64,000 nt of DNA, taken from Fodinibius salipaludis. Its GTDB lineage: Bacteria > Bacteroidota > Rhodothermia > Balneolales > Balneolaceae. Position 1 is the first letter of the stretch, and the number at the start of each line of letters is the position of its first letter. Position numbers and translations under genes: made by a program. The notes beneath the pieces are model-generated. The model saw only the letters and a program-made list of their open reading frames with translations. It was not told the DNA's origin and did not search any database. Location: the NCBI RefSeq assembly GCF_002287075.1, contig NZ_NSKE01000010.1, forward strand, positions 62,001 to 126,000, in the 5' to 3' direction. This document shows positions 46,069 through 54,683 of the stretch, piece by piece.

Positions 46069-46448
46069 AGTTTGTTTGCTGTATATAGCAAATTTATCAA
46101 CCTTATCACTACCTTGCTGTAGTACAATCCCTATTTCGCTTATACCTTCAAGAACACTTCACACAACCTTTCATAGATTGTCTGTGCATCCCTTTGCAAC
46201 TTTTTAAGAACACAGCAATGCCATCCTGAGCATATCAAAACCGATTTCACCTTTTGCAAACCTTCTAACAAATTATTCTCAGTTCAAATCTCCCTTACAA
46301 CATCAATCAAGTTTCCCCTACAAAACACCCACCCTACAAACTCTGTGTTCAGTGATTGAAAAATTCCTATCGTATCAAGTAAATTCACTAAAAACGATCT
46401 ATAACCGGAATTACATTTCCTTTTTCATAATCATATCTCAAATACATT
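46069..46448. other. Intergenic region upstream of the DUF892 gene
   Basis: This 380-bp AT-rich stretch lies between divergent genes and should hold promoters for both. It shows only scattered C-rich words resembling degraded repeats; no array, gene or terminator was found. Confidence 0.45.
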
Positions 46449-47006
46449 ATGGCAACTCAAAATAAACAGGATATTTTTGACCTCTACGATTTGATGCTAG
46501 AACAACTGCGTGATCTCTTTTACGGGGAATTGCAACAGATAACTTTTCTGGAAAGACAGTCAGAAATAGCAGAATCTTTTGAACTCAATGAACTTCTGAC
46601 TTTTCATCTCAGGGAAACCAAGCACCATGCTCAACGAATTAAAGAAGTCTTTCAAATACTCAATGAAGATCCCAAAGGTGAAAATTGCGACGGTATTAAA
46701 GGACTCATCAAAGAATCACAAAAATTGGTAACGCGATGTGTGAATGAGGAAGTACGTGACGCTGCTCTTATAACGGCGATTCAACACATCAATCATTATG
46801 AGATGGCAGGCTATGGAACTGCTATTGCCTATGCTAAAACTCTCGAACGACATGAAATTGCTGAACTACTGCTGGATACCTTGCGTGAGGAAAAACGCGC
46901 TGATATGGGGCTAAGTGATCTGGCAAACAATCAAATTAATCCCGATGGCAAATGGTCAGCTATTGTGAATAAAGTACTTGTCCCGACCCCGACCAAAGAC
47001 AAGTAA
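46449..47006 (+). CDS. Ferritin-like DUF892 (YciE/YciF) family protein
   Basis: The 185-residue all-helical protein has the DUF892 pattern: DLYDLMLEQLRDLFYGELQQ near the N-terminus, HLRETKHHAQRI with E-x-x-x-H-H, ITAIQHINHYEMAGYGTAIA and LLDTLREEKRADMGLSDLA. These supply carboxylate and histidine ligands of a ferritin-like di-metal site. Family members are stress-induced; the enzymatic role is not established. A small ORF follows by 30 nt. Confidence 0.92.
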   Translation: MATQNKQDIFDLYDLMLEQLRDLFYGELQQITFLERQSEIAESFELNELLTFHLRETKHHAQRIKEVFQILNEDPKGENCDGIKGLIKESQKLVTRCVNEEVRDAALITAIQHINHYEMAGYGTAIAYAKTLERHEIAELLLDTLREEKRADMGLSDLANNQINPDGKWSAIVNKVLVPTPTKDK

Positions 47007-47036
47007 CTTATATTAAAGCTATATTTTTTTTTGATT

Positions 47037-47282
47037 ATGAAACATTCATTAACGCGGAACTTAAAAATAAAAATCAACTCAAGATCTCTTTCACCTGCTG
47101 ACATTAATAGTTTGGAACAGTGGGAAAATGAGGGTGGGATGACCAACTCCCAAGTTATGTTCTTAGCATCTTTAAGTCCTCTAAGAAAGGGAGAAATATT
47201 TGAAGTTACAGGTGGTGATATCCATTTTGAAAATGGTCAACTTTATTATGAGGCCGAAATTAATATTCTCGCACTCCCGTAG
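47037..47282 (+). CDS. Small protein of unknown function downstream of the DUF892 gene
   Basis: The protein has about 81 residues from ATG 47037 (MKHSLTRNLKIKINSRSLSP). It is soluble, of mixed alpha/beta character, with no recognised domain. Its position 30 nt after the DUF892 gene on the same strand suggests co-transcription. Composition looks protein-like and the stop lies just before repeat block 7. A TTG two codons upstream is an alternative start. Confidence 0.6.
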   Translation: MKHSLTRNLKIKINSRSLSPADINSLEQWENEGGMTNSQVMFLASLSPLRKGEIFEVTGGDIHFENGQLYYEAEINILALP

Positions 47283-47844
47283 GCAGTTCTCATATTGGTA
47301 CCAACATCACCCCAAACATAGATTTCTCACTTCCTTCGGAATGACCTCGATTGGTGCATGGAAGTATTGAAAACTGGCGTCATCTCGTCTGTAATCTACA
47401 GGCAGGGAAAAGAGAAACTCCTTGTTAGAATTTCGTAGTTGAACCAAGCATTCAACATTTCCAACTCTGCAACTTTGCTTCTTTGTCACTTTGTAGCTTA
47501 GTAACTGAATCACCTAATCACCCCATTACCTTCCCCCGTCTCCGGTCAACTGTCACCCGTCATTGCAAAACACAGATTTCTCTCTCCACTATGTTCCGTT
47601 CGAAATGACAGTTTAGAATTTTATCCAACCTCCAAATTCAACCTTCAACACTTCCCAACTCTGTAACTTTGTCTCTTTGTCACTCAAAAACTCCCTCACC
47701 TCATTACCTCCTCACCATTCACCACCGTCCACAGTCATCCGTCCCCCCGTCAGCAGCTCCGCTGCCTCCAACAAAAAAGGCCTCCCCTCTCGGAAAGACC
47801 TTGAAAGTCTAAATACTCAAATCTCACTACTCAATACTAAAAAA
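47283..47844. repeat. Intergenic repeat block 7
   Basis: It contains modules with ATTTCTCACTTCCTTCGGA (about 47321) and CAGGGAAAAGAGAAACTCC (about 47402), octamers (about 47463-47528), heptamers (about 47536-47563), another module around AAATGACAG (about 47600), heptamers and octamers (about 47636-47720), CCGTCCA heptamers (about 47724-47750), and a hairpin-like stretch GGCCTCCCCTCTCGGAAAG (about 47787) before the wecA-type gene. No gene is supported. Confidence 0.83.
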
Positions 47845-49086
47845 TCACACCGCTACACTCTCAGATTCTTCCTCATACGCTTCTTTCCCATTTGTCACAA
47901 GCTCTAAAGAATCATCACTGATACCTCCATTTAAGGACTCCAGCTTTTCGGGATTAAATTCGATCCCCCACTTTCTCTTTTGGTAAGCCTGCCAATCATA
48001 GCCAAACAACCAAGACGTTAGTTTTCTTTTAAACCCATTAGTAGGGAACACTACGAGACTTGTCAGTATTACCGTGCCTAATAATATATTTACATTGATA
48101 TTAAGAAGTGCCAAAGATCCAATAATTGCTACCAACAACAAACTTTGACCATAGAGCAGCAGTGAAGCATGACTATGTGAAAGCCCCATTCGCAGTAGCT
48201 CGTGATGGACATGATCCTGACCCGGTTGAAATATAGAATTACTCCGACGCATTCGTTTAACCACTACACGCAACGTGTCAAAGAGTGGAAATCCTAATAT
48301 CGCTACCGGTAGAATGGCCGATGCATTACCAAAAACAGAAGCAAATAACGGATCACCGCTTAATGCCACAAACTCTATGGTTTGCACCGCCAGTAAAAAT
48401 CCCAATAGCATAGACCCCGTATCTCCCATAAATATGGAAGCAGGACTAAAGTTATAATACAGAAATCCTAACAGCGCACCAACCAGGCAAAACGAAAACA
48501 TCGCCATGGGCAGTTGTCCCACATAAAGAAAACCGGCACCAAATATTACGGAGGCAATGACTCCAATTCCTCCTGCCAACCCATCAATACCATCAATCAA
48601 ATTGATCGCATTAATAAGAACGATCACCGTAAAAAATGTTATCGGCACCGCCACCCAGAAAGGAATTTCGGCCAGCCCAAAAACGCCGTAGAAATTATCA
48701 ATGACCATATCGCTCCCAAAGATAATCAATCCTGCAGCCGTTAATTGTGCCACAAGCTTCTTGGAAGCAGACAGGACCACCAAGTCATCTTTCAGACCTA
48801 CAAAGAATAGAATAAGGACAGCAGCAGCCAAGTACGAATAGCCTCCCAGGCTATTGGCCCACGGGCTTACGGAAAAACTGACTAAAAAAGCTGCACATAT
48901 AGCAATGCCACCCAAGGTTGGTACCGCCTCGGAGTGTAATTTGCGATGATCATCCGGATGGTCAAACAAATGCTGCTTTTCGGCCACCCTCTTAATTATT
49001 GGTATAGCAAAATAGGAGATCACACAGGAAAGAATAAAGATAACACCTAATGTCATCCCGCCATCTGGCAGTAACGTTTGTTCCAT
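47845..49086 (-). CDS. Polyprenyl-phosphate sugar-1-phosphate transferase (WecA/MraY superfamily)
   Basis: The 413-residue protein has about 11 membrane helices and the superfamily residues: GLKDDLVVLS (Asp-Asp), NAINLIDGIDGLAGG, FMGDTGSMLLGF and DHVHHELLRMG (His-x-His-His), the pattern of the WecA branch. It would start glycan assembly by moving GlcNAc-1-phosphate or a similar unit to undecaprenyl phosphate. The C-terminal about 70 residues are cytoplasmic and longer than in E. coli WecA. It lies at the head of the polysaccharide locus with the Wza and Wzi genes. Confidence 0.93.
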   Translation of the reverse strand: MEQTLLPDGGMTLGVIFILSCVISYFAIPIIKRVAEKQHLFDHPDDHRKLHSEAVPTLGGIAICAAFLVSFSVSPWANSLGGYSYLAAAVLILFFVGLKDDLVVLSASKKLVAQLTAAGLIIFGSDMVIDNFYGVFGLAEIPFWVAVPITFFTVIVLINAINLIDGIDGLAGGIGVIASVIFGAGFLYVGQLPMAMFSFCLVGALLGFLYYNFSPASIFMGDTGSMLLGFLLAVQTIEFVALSGDPLFASVFGNASAILPVAILGFPLFDTLRVVVKRMRRSNSIFQPGQDHVHHELLRMGLSHSHASLLLYGQSLLLVAIIGSLALLNINVNILLGTVILTSLVVFPTNGFKRKLTSWLFGYDWQAYQKRKWGIEFNPEKLESLNGGISDDSLELVTNGKEAYEEESESVAV

Positions 49087-49575
49087 ATACTATTTTTTTA
49101 AATGTGAAACGTCTCTACTTGTTAAATTTGAATGTAATAATAACACTTTTGAAGCTGTAATACAATTTCATGTTAGAATTCTTTAATAAAAAGCAAGCAT
49201 TAATCATAACCATTTAAACAGTATTATAGCTGAATGTTCCGAACTTAGAAAAGAAATAGAGGAAACTGCAAGAGCTTTTGGGTATATAGCGCATGATAGA
49301 TTCCTCCACACTACAACTTTGTCACTTTATTTCTCAGTTACTCCATCCCCCTGGAATACCACCATTATGACCCTCGGAAGATCAGAGGATTCTACAATAC
49401 AGTAACTTAACCACCTAATAACCCAATAACCAATTTAATGGTCATCCGACGTTAGTCATCGGTCCTCCATCCACCGTCAGCTTTGCAACTCTGTCCCTAT
49501 GTTACTCTGTAACTTAGTTACTTTGTCACTTAATCACCGCCCTTCCCGTCATCCGTCGGCACACAGTGCCACAAA
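49087..49575. repeat. Intergenic repeat block 8
   Basis: The first about 220 bp are AT-rich and probably contain the wecA-type promoter. From about 49310 there are octamers (ACAACTTTGTCACTTTATTT and following), a few heptamers around 49440-49480 and more octamers at about 49485-49540 reaching the nucleotide-sugar dehydrogenase stop region. No gene is supported. Confidence 0.75.
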
Positions 49576-50952
49576 CTACGCCTTCCAAAAATGAATATCA
49601 TTATCCGGCTCAATACCTTTCAATGCATTTCTGCTGTCAATAATACAATCCGACCATTCAGCAAGCTCCTCATAATCTATCACAGAGTGATCGGTAGAAA
49701 TAACCACCGCATCATACCCTGACACTACCTCTTTATTCCAGGATATACTTTTGGTCCCGGTCCATTCGTCATGTTCCCGGGTAGGCTTAATCTCTGGAAT
49801 ATGCGGATCATAGTAAGACACTTCAGCCCCGTATTCTTTGAGCAGATCCATAATCTTAAAGGTCGGTGATTCGCGCATATCATCTACGTCCGGCTTATAG
49901 GCCAGCCCGATAACAAGAATATCACTACCATTCATCGGCTTTTTATGCGCATTGAGTGCTTTTAAGGTCTGATCAATCACATACTGGGGCATGGATGTAT
50001 TAATTTCACCGGCCAGCTCGATAAATCGCGTGTTCTGCTCATATTCCCGCGCTTTCCAGGTCAGATAGAAAGGATCAATGGGAATACAATGGCCGCCCAA
50101 ACCCGGGCCGGGAACAAATTTCATAAAGCCAAAAGGTTTGGTATCAGCGGCGTCCAGCACTTCATGGACATCAATATCCATGTCACTGAATACCACCTTC
50201 AGCTCATTCACCAAGGCAATATTTACCGCCCGAAACACATTTTCCGTAATCTTCACCGCCTCGGCTGTTTTGGTGTCAGACACGGGTACCGTCCGGACAA
50301 TGGAGGTATCATACAAGGCACAAGCCAGTTCGATACCTTCCTTGGCATGCCCGCCAACCACTTTGGGAATACTGCCGGTATCAAAATTGATATTACCCGG
50401 ATCTTCGCGCTCGGGGCTGTAGGCTACGTAAAAATCTTCTCCTGCCGTAAGACCTGACTTCGATTCCAAAATAGGAATAACCAACTCTTCGGTAGTACCG
50501 GGATAGGTGGTGGACTCCAAAATCACCAATTGTCCCTCACGGAGATGTTCTCCTACTGTCATGCACGTTTTTTCTACATACTGCATATCGGGCTCGCGGT
50601 GATAATCCAGCGGAGTAGGCACACAAAGCAGCAGGGCATCGGCTTCCGAAATGCGGCTGAAATCCGTGGTCGCATCGCACTTTTTACTATCGGCAAGCTT
50701 CTGCATCATCTCTTTGCCCAAGTGCTTGATGTACGGCCGTCCCTCTTTCAGACAATTAATCTTTTCTTTGTCGATATCGAATCCCAGCACCGGCATATCA
50801 TTGCTGTGGAAGGTCCACATCAAGGGCAACCCCACATAGCCGAGCCCAACTATACCTACCGTATAATTTCTTTGTTTGATCTTGTCAAGTAGCTTCTGCA
50901 GGCGATCTGTCTTTTTTTCTTCTTGAATGATATTTGCTGAATCGGTACTCAT
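49576..50952 (-). CDS. UDP-N-acetyl-hexosamine 6-dehydrogenase (nucleotide-sugar dehydrogenase)
   Basis: The 458-residue protein has the NAD-binding GIVGLGYVGLP (about 34-44), the middle dimerisation domain, the catalytic Cys in GPGLGGHCIPIDPFYLTW and the C-terminal UDP-binding domain (VIGLAYKPDVDDMRESP). The IPIDPFYL motif points to the WbpA/WecC group that makes UDP-HexNAc uronates. It supplies an acidic sugar for the polymer. The WecB epimerase is encoded next upstream, so UDP-ManNAcA is the likely product, although UDP-GlcNAcA cannot be excluded. Confidence 0.93.
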   Translation of the reverse strand: MSTDSANIIQEEKKTDRLQKLLDKIKQRNYTVGIVGLGYVGLPLMWTFHSNDMPVLGFDIDKEKINCLKEGRPYIKHLGKEMMQKLADSKKCDATTDFSRISEADALLLCVPTPLDYHREPDMQYVEKTCMTVGEHLREGQLVILESTTYPGTTEELVIPILESKSGLTAGEDFYVAYSPEREDPGNINFDTGSIPKVVGGHAKEGIELACALYDTSIVRTVPVSDTKTAEAVKITENVFRAVNIALVNELKVVFSDMDIDVHEVLDAADTKPFGFMKFVPGPGLGGHCIPIDPFYLTWKAREYEQNTRFIELAGEINTSMPQYVIDQTLKALNAHKKPMNGSDILVIGLAYKPDVDDMRESPTFKIMDLLKEYGAEVSYYDPHIPEIKPTREHDEWTGTKSISWNKEVVSGYDAVVISTDHSVIDYEELAEWSDCIIDSRNALKGIEPDNDIHFWKA

Positions 50953-51676
50953 TTATAATTGCTTTATTAAATTTGATGCTGAAGATAGGCAAGTTTAGAG
51001 AAAGTGTACATCAAAGATCAAAAAATATTTTTTCTGCTTTTTGTGGGATTGTCCAGTTTTTGCAATCAATAATAGAAGTACATCTTTTCTCTTGACATAA
51101 CCATGTATATTCATTTTTTGTGACTAAAGGTTTGTGGCGTTCATTTTGGCTTGATCCAAAATGAACCAAAAAATCAAGACTTAGAATTGTGAAACCTACT
51201 CCGGCCTGCAGGATTCATGTATTTTAATGGTCCTTCAAAGGAATTAACTATTTCATTGTTACTGACCGGTATAAAATACATACCCGCATCCCTTGTCTTC
51301 CGCTCACAATTCTTAGGCCTGTCCCCCCGCCATAATGTAATTGCTGGTGGGAAACCGAGGGCGTAGAGGATAATTTCGTACTGGTTCTTTACGTAGAAGT
51401 AAGCAATTTAATGTAACAGACCATTGAAATTATCCAGCCTGAGGTTTGGAACGTTTTCGCAATTCTAAGGCGGTCACTTTTTTAGTTCTTTTTTCGTGAC
51501 TGAAAAAATGAACTGCACAACTGTATCATGAAAAAGTTACATCACCACCTATATTGACAAAAAAAATAATCAACAATTATTTAAAAATGGATAGATACTG
51601 AAACAAGTTCAGGATGACATGATCGTTACAACTTTGCAACTCTGTCCCTGTGTTACTCTGTTACTTAGTCACTCAA
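50953..51676. other. Noncoding region with a structured element between wecB and the dehydrogenase gene
   Basis: This 724-bp region has no supportable gene. Its middle (51139-51514) is a structured element with palindromic ends, listed separately. The last 60 bp (about 51630-51676) are octamers that run into the wecB stop codon. The dehydrogenase promoter should be in the AT-rich part between 50953 and 51130. Confidence 0.6.
51139..51514. repeat. MITE-like or structured noncoding element with palindromic ends
   Basis: The left end is a perfect hairpin GTTCATTTTGG-cttgat-CCAAAATGAAC (51139-51166). The right end is AGTTC-TTTTTTC-gtgact-GAAAAAA-t-GAACT (51484-51514). The ends resemble each other in inverted orientation (TTCATTTT and GAACyAAAAAA blocks). 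Inside are further inverted segments: CTTAGAATTGTGA (about 51180) with TCACAATTCTTAG (about 51307), and TGTATTTTA with TAAAATACA. No open frame is present. It could be a non-autonomous element or a folded RNA. Confidence 0.6.
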
Positions 51677-52780
51677 TCACTTAGTCACTTCAAGAATAGC
51701 CTTGACAATACGTTTCGCTGTATTCCCATCCCAATACAGCGGTTTCGGAAGATCAGCATTCCCAGCTACGCCATTTTGCAAATGTTTCTCAATATGATCC
51801 AAAATCACCTCCGGATCGGTACCTACCAGCGTATTCGTGCCCTCCGAAATAGTAATAGGACGCTCGGTATTTTCGCGGGCGGTGAGGCAGGGCACACCCA
51901 GCGCCGTTGTCTCTTCCTGGATGCCACCGGAATCGGTTAATACCAGCCGGGCATTATTCATTAGGCAGACGTTATCCAGGTATCCCACCGGCTCTAATAG
52001 GTGTAAGTTTTCAACAGACTGCAACCGTTCCCAAAGACCAAACTTCTCGGCATTGTTTTTTGAGCGCGGGTGCACGGGCCAGACCATCGGCAGCTCTTGC
52101 GAAGTTTCTTCCAAGATTTTTACAAAATTGCTTAATGTTTCTTCCTGATCTACATTTGAAGGTCGGTGCAAGGTAACAAGCACATATCCTTTCTCTTTAA
52201 TACCTAAATCTGATAAAATAGTTGACTCATCCGAACGCTTTCGCATATTGAAAAGCGTGTCGATCATGATGTTACCCACAAAGCGGATCTTCTCCTCCGC
52301 AATACCTTCTTTGATCAGATTCATATTGCCGTCGATAGAGGGCGTAAGCAAAAGATCGGCAATACTATCGGTAAGCACGCGGTTGATCTCCTCAGGCATA
52401 TCGCGGTCATAGCTTCGCAAACCAGCTTCAACATGGGCAACCTTGATACCCATTTTATTGGCTACTATCGTACAGGCCATAGTCGGGTTTACATCACCCA
52501 CTACCACCACCCAATCAGGCTGCTCTTTCTGCAATACTTTTTCGAACTCCACCATTACCTTAGCCGTTTGCTCTGCATGAGTACCGCTGCCCACTCCCAA
52601 ATGGAAATCGGGTTTGGGAATGCCCAGCTCGTCAAAAAAGATCTTGGACATCTCATAATCGTAATGCTGACCGGTATGCAGCAGCTTTGCTTCGATCTCT
52701 TGATGTTTTTTGTACTCCTCTAACAGTGGCGCCACTTTCATAAAGTTCGGACGCGCACTAGCCACATTTATAATTTTCAT
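51677..52780 (-). CDS. wecB: UDP-N-acetylglucosamine 2-epimerase (non-hydrolysing)
   Basis: The 367-residue protein has the GT-B-like epimerase fold with INVASARPNFMKVAPLL, HTGQHYDYEMS, VHVEAGLRSYDRDMPEE-type residues (HVEAGLRS), HRPSNVD and LTDSGGIQEETTALGVPCL. It converts UDP-GlcNAc to UDP-ManNAc. The next gene downstream encodes a UDP-HexNAc dehydrogenase, and together they would yield UDP-ManNAcA. The last codons and TGA stop (EVTK-stop) lie in the first units of an octamer array. Confidence 0.95.
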   Translation of the reverse strand: MKIINVASARPNFMKVAPLLEEYKKHQEIEAKLLHTGQHYDYEMSKIFFDELGIPKPDFHLGVGSGTHAEQTAKVMVEFEKVLQKEQPDWVVVVGDVNPTMACTIVANKMGIKVAHVEAGLRSYDRDMPEEINRVLTDSIADLLLTPSIDGNMNLIKEGIAEEKIRFVGNIMIDTLFNMRKRSDESTILSDLGIKEKGYVLVTLHRPSNVDQEETLSNFVKILEETSQELPMVWPVHPRSKNNAEKFGLWERLQSVENLHLLEPVGYLDNVCLMNNARLVLTDSGGIQEETTALGVPCLTARENTERPITISEGTNTLVGTDPEVILDHIEKHLQNGVAGNADLPKPLYWDGNTAKRIVKAILEVTK

Positions 52781-52929
52781 TATAACCTACTATAATTATC
52801 TGATTAATAATTTTAATTTCTGATTCTCAATCTCCCTATATCCCTCTTCTCCAAGAGGGACTTTAAGATACCTCAATGTATTAAAGAGTTCCTCTTTAGA
52901 AAAGGAGGACAGGAGGATTGATGATAATG
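52781..52929. repeat. Inverted C/T-rich repeat pair beside the DUF559 gene
   Basis: TCCCTCTT-ctcc-AAGAGGGA (52841-52860) is a perfect hairpin. The wider module beginning CAATCTCCCTATATCCCTCT (about 52828) is repeated in inverted, imperfect form at about 52889-52920 (ending GGAGGACAGGAGGATTG). The right copy ends about 10 bp from the DUF559 stop codon. Related text occurs at about 43000-43030. Confidence 0.7.
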
Positions 52930-53286
52930 TCATTTTGGTAAATGATTTTCCAAAACCCGAATAGCATTGTCCAGGTCATTGTATACTTCTTTTTCTGAAA
53001 ATCTAACGGTAGTATATCCCAACTCTTTTAATCGCTTATCCCGTGATTTATCCCCTTCATGTTTAAAATTATGGGAATAACCGTCTACTTCGACAATCAA
53101 TTTTAACTTTCGAGAAATAAAATCCACGATGTAATTATCAATGCAAAACTGACGATTAAACTGATAGCCATGGAATTTTTTAGCACGAAACACTTTATCC
53201 CAGAGAATCACCTCGCCTCTTGTGCCATCTTTTCGAAGGTTTCTGGCTAAATCTTTATGTTTTTTATTGTAGTGTGACTTGTTCAT
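52930..53286 (-). CDS. DUF559 (Vsr/PD-(D/E)XK-like) endonuclease-domain protein
   Basis: The 118-residue protein has LRKDGTRGEVILWDKVFRAK near the N-terminus with the first Glu, then YIVDFISRKLKLIVEVDGYS, where an Asp and Glu-x-Asp complete the nuclease core, and TTVRFSEKEVYNDL at the end. DUF559 proteins are predicted single-strand or mismatch-type nucleases of unproven role. It lies within the polysaccharide genes but has no link to sugar metabolism. Its neighbour is an inverted repeat pair, so it may belong to a mobile repeat rather than to the locus. Confidence 0.92.
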   Translation of the reverse strand: MNKSHYNKKHKDLARNLRKDGTRGEVILWDKVFRAKKFHGYQFNRQFCIDNYIVDFISRKLKLIVEVDGYSHNFKHEGDKSRDKRLKELGYTTVRFSEKEVYNDLDNAIRVLENHLPK

Positions 53287-53295
53287 AGCATTTAA

Positions 53296-54507
53296 TCATA
53301 CTAATTCTTCCAAGGCATCCAACATCTTTCGGGCTAATATTTTACGATCATAAGCTTTTGCCAACTTTGCCCCATTCCTCGAAATTCTTTTATATAATTC
53401 TTTATCTCGCTTAAGTAAACCAAGCTTTTCTAAAAGATCATCCTTATTCTCCGGTTCAAAACAGATACCCGCTTCATATTCTTCAACGATTTCCTGAGCT
53501 TGCCCCTCTACTCCCAATAAAATTGGCAACTCCATTGAAGCCGCCTCAAATATTTTGGAAGGGATGACCGTCTTAAAGGTATCCGACTTTTTAAGAGGAA
53601 CTAAAGAAACATCAACCGCATCAAGGTAATCGGGAACCTTTTCTTTTGGAATAGGATCTACAAAAGTTACATTTTTGAGTTGCTCTTCCTCAGCTATTTT
53701 CAATAGACTCTCTTTTTCTGATCCATCTCCAATGAAAAGAAAGTGGATATCCAAATCTTCAATTTGACCGGCACATTCTAAAATAAAGTCTAAATTGTGA
53801 GCCATCCCGTGGGTACCCACATAGCCCACGACAAATTTATTTTTGAGTCCTAACTCCTCACGAATACCACGACCGTCACTCGCTTCAACATCAAAAAGCT
53901 CTAAATTAGAACCATTGGGTATAACCAATTGTTTACCTGGACTTATACCCCGGTCACTCAAATTCTTTTTAAAAGCATCCGTGACAGGAATAACCTTGTC
54001 GGCACTGCGATATAAAAAAAGCTCAATACTTTCCAGACTATCATAAATAAACCCCTCTTTTAGGGCACCAACCGTTTTGATCGACTCAGGCCATAAATCA
54101 CGCACCTCGAAAACCCAGGGCTTCCGTTTAAATTTTGATAACGCCCAGCCACTCCATGTCGTAAAGAATTGTGGAGAAGTAGCAATAATGATATCTGGCT
54201 TCTGGGATAAACCCGACCAAAATGAAGTTACCGCGAAGCTAAAATAATCCAGCGTGCGCTTTATAAACCCCTCATTGGATGTGATATAGCTCCATACCCG
54301 AATTACTTCAATACCGTCCACCTCTTCTTTCTGATGCCACTTATTCTGGTACCCCTCATACACCTCTCCCTGAGGAAAGTTCGGTGCACAGGTGATAACA
54401 GTTACCTCGTGACCTTCATCAACCCATTCCCTACAATGTTCATAAGTACGCGTTGCCGGGGCATTTACCTCCGGCGGAAAATTGTCAGTGATGAATAATA
54501 TGTTCAT
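53296..54507 (-). CDS. GT4-family glycosyltransferase (WbuB-like)
   Basis: From ATG 54507 (MNILFITDNFPPEVNAPATR) the protein has 403 residues; seven further codons upstream are probably not used. It has an N-terminal GT-B domain with the Pro-rich acceptor loop and a C-terminal domain with VVGYVGTHGMAHNLDFILE and FEAASMELPILLG (glutamate of the E-x7-E motif region). WbuB-like enzymes add aminosugars such as L-FucNAc in O-antigen assembly; the exact sugar is not known here. It follows a palindrome-rich gap after the heparinase-like gene. Confidence 0.9.
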   Translation of the reverse strand: MNILFITDNFPPEVNAPATRTYEHCREWVDEGHEVTVITCAPNFPQGEVYEGYQNKWHQKEEVDGIEVIRVWSYITSNEGFIKRTLDYFSFAVTSFWSGLSQKPDIIIATSPQFFTTWSGWALSKFKRKPWVFEVRDLWPESIKTVGALKEGFIYDSLESIELFLYRSADKVIPVTDAFKKNLSDRGISPGKQLVIPNGSNLELFDVEASDGRGIREELGLKNKFVVGYVGTHGMAHNLDFILECAGQIEDLDIHFLFIGDGSEKESLLKIAEEEQLKNVTFVDPIPKEKVPDYLDAVDVSLVPLKKSDTFKTVIPSKIFEAASMELPILLGVEGQAQEIVEEYEAGICFEPENKDDLLEKLGLLKRDKELYKRISRNGAKLAKAYDRKILARKMLDALEELV

Positions 54508-54683
54508 AATGTTTTTAACACAGGGCACTCAGAGGAAACACAGAGTATTTGACCCCATCTTATTCTTCCCCTATAAATAGGGGAAGAGACTCGCTAATCT
54601 ATTCATAACTTTAATCAACGAGTTTCCCTCCCTATCATAGGGAGGGATCAAGGGTGGGTCAACCATAAAGATGCTAATCTTTT
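54508..54683. repeat. Palindrome-rich gap between the heparinase-like and GT4 genes
   Basis: Two perfect hairpins are visible: TCTTCCCCTA-taaa-TAGGGGAAGA (54564-54587) and CCCTCCCTAT-c-ATAGGGAGGG (54626-54646). The text AACACAGGGCACTCAGAGGA near 54527 belongs to a third word-like repeat class (CACAGAG type) also seen at 56520-56545 and 57567-57612. Confidence 0.75.

Noticed and set aside
33300-49575. CRISPR array in the repeat-rich intergenic regions
   Set aside because: Units are 7-8 nt, contiguous and degenerate, with no constant repeat of 25-37 nt, no spacers and no cas genes.
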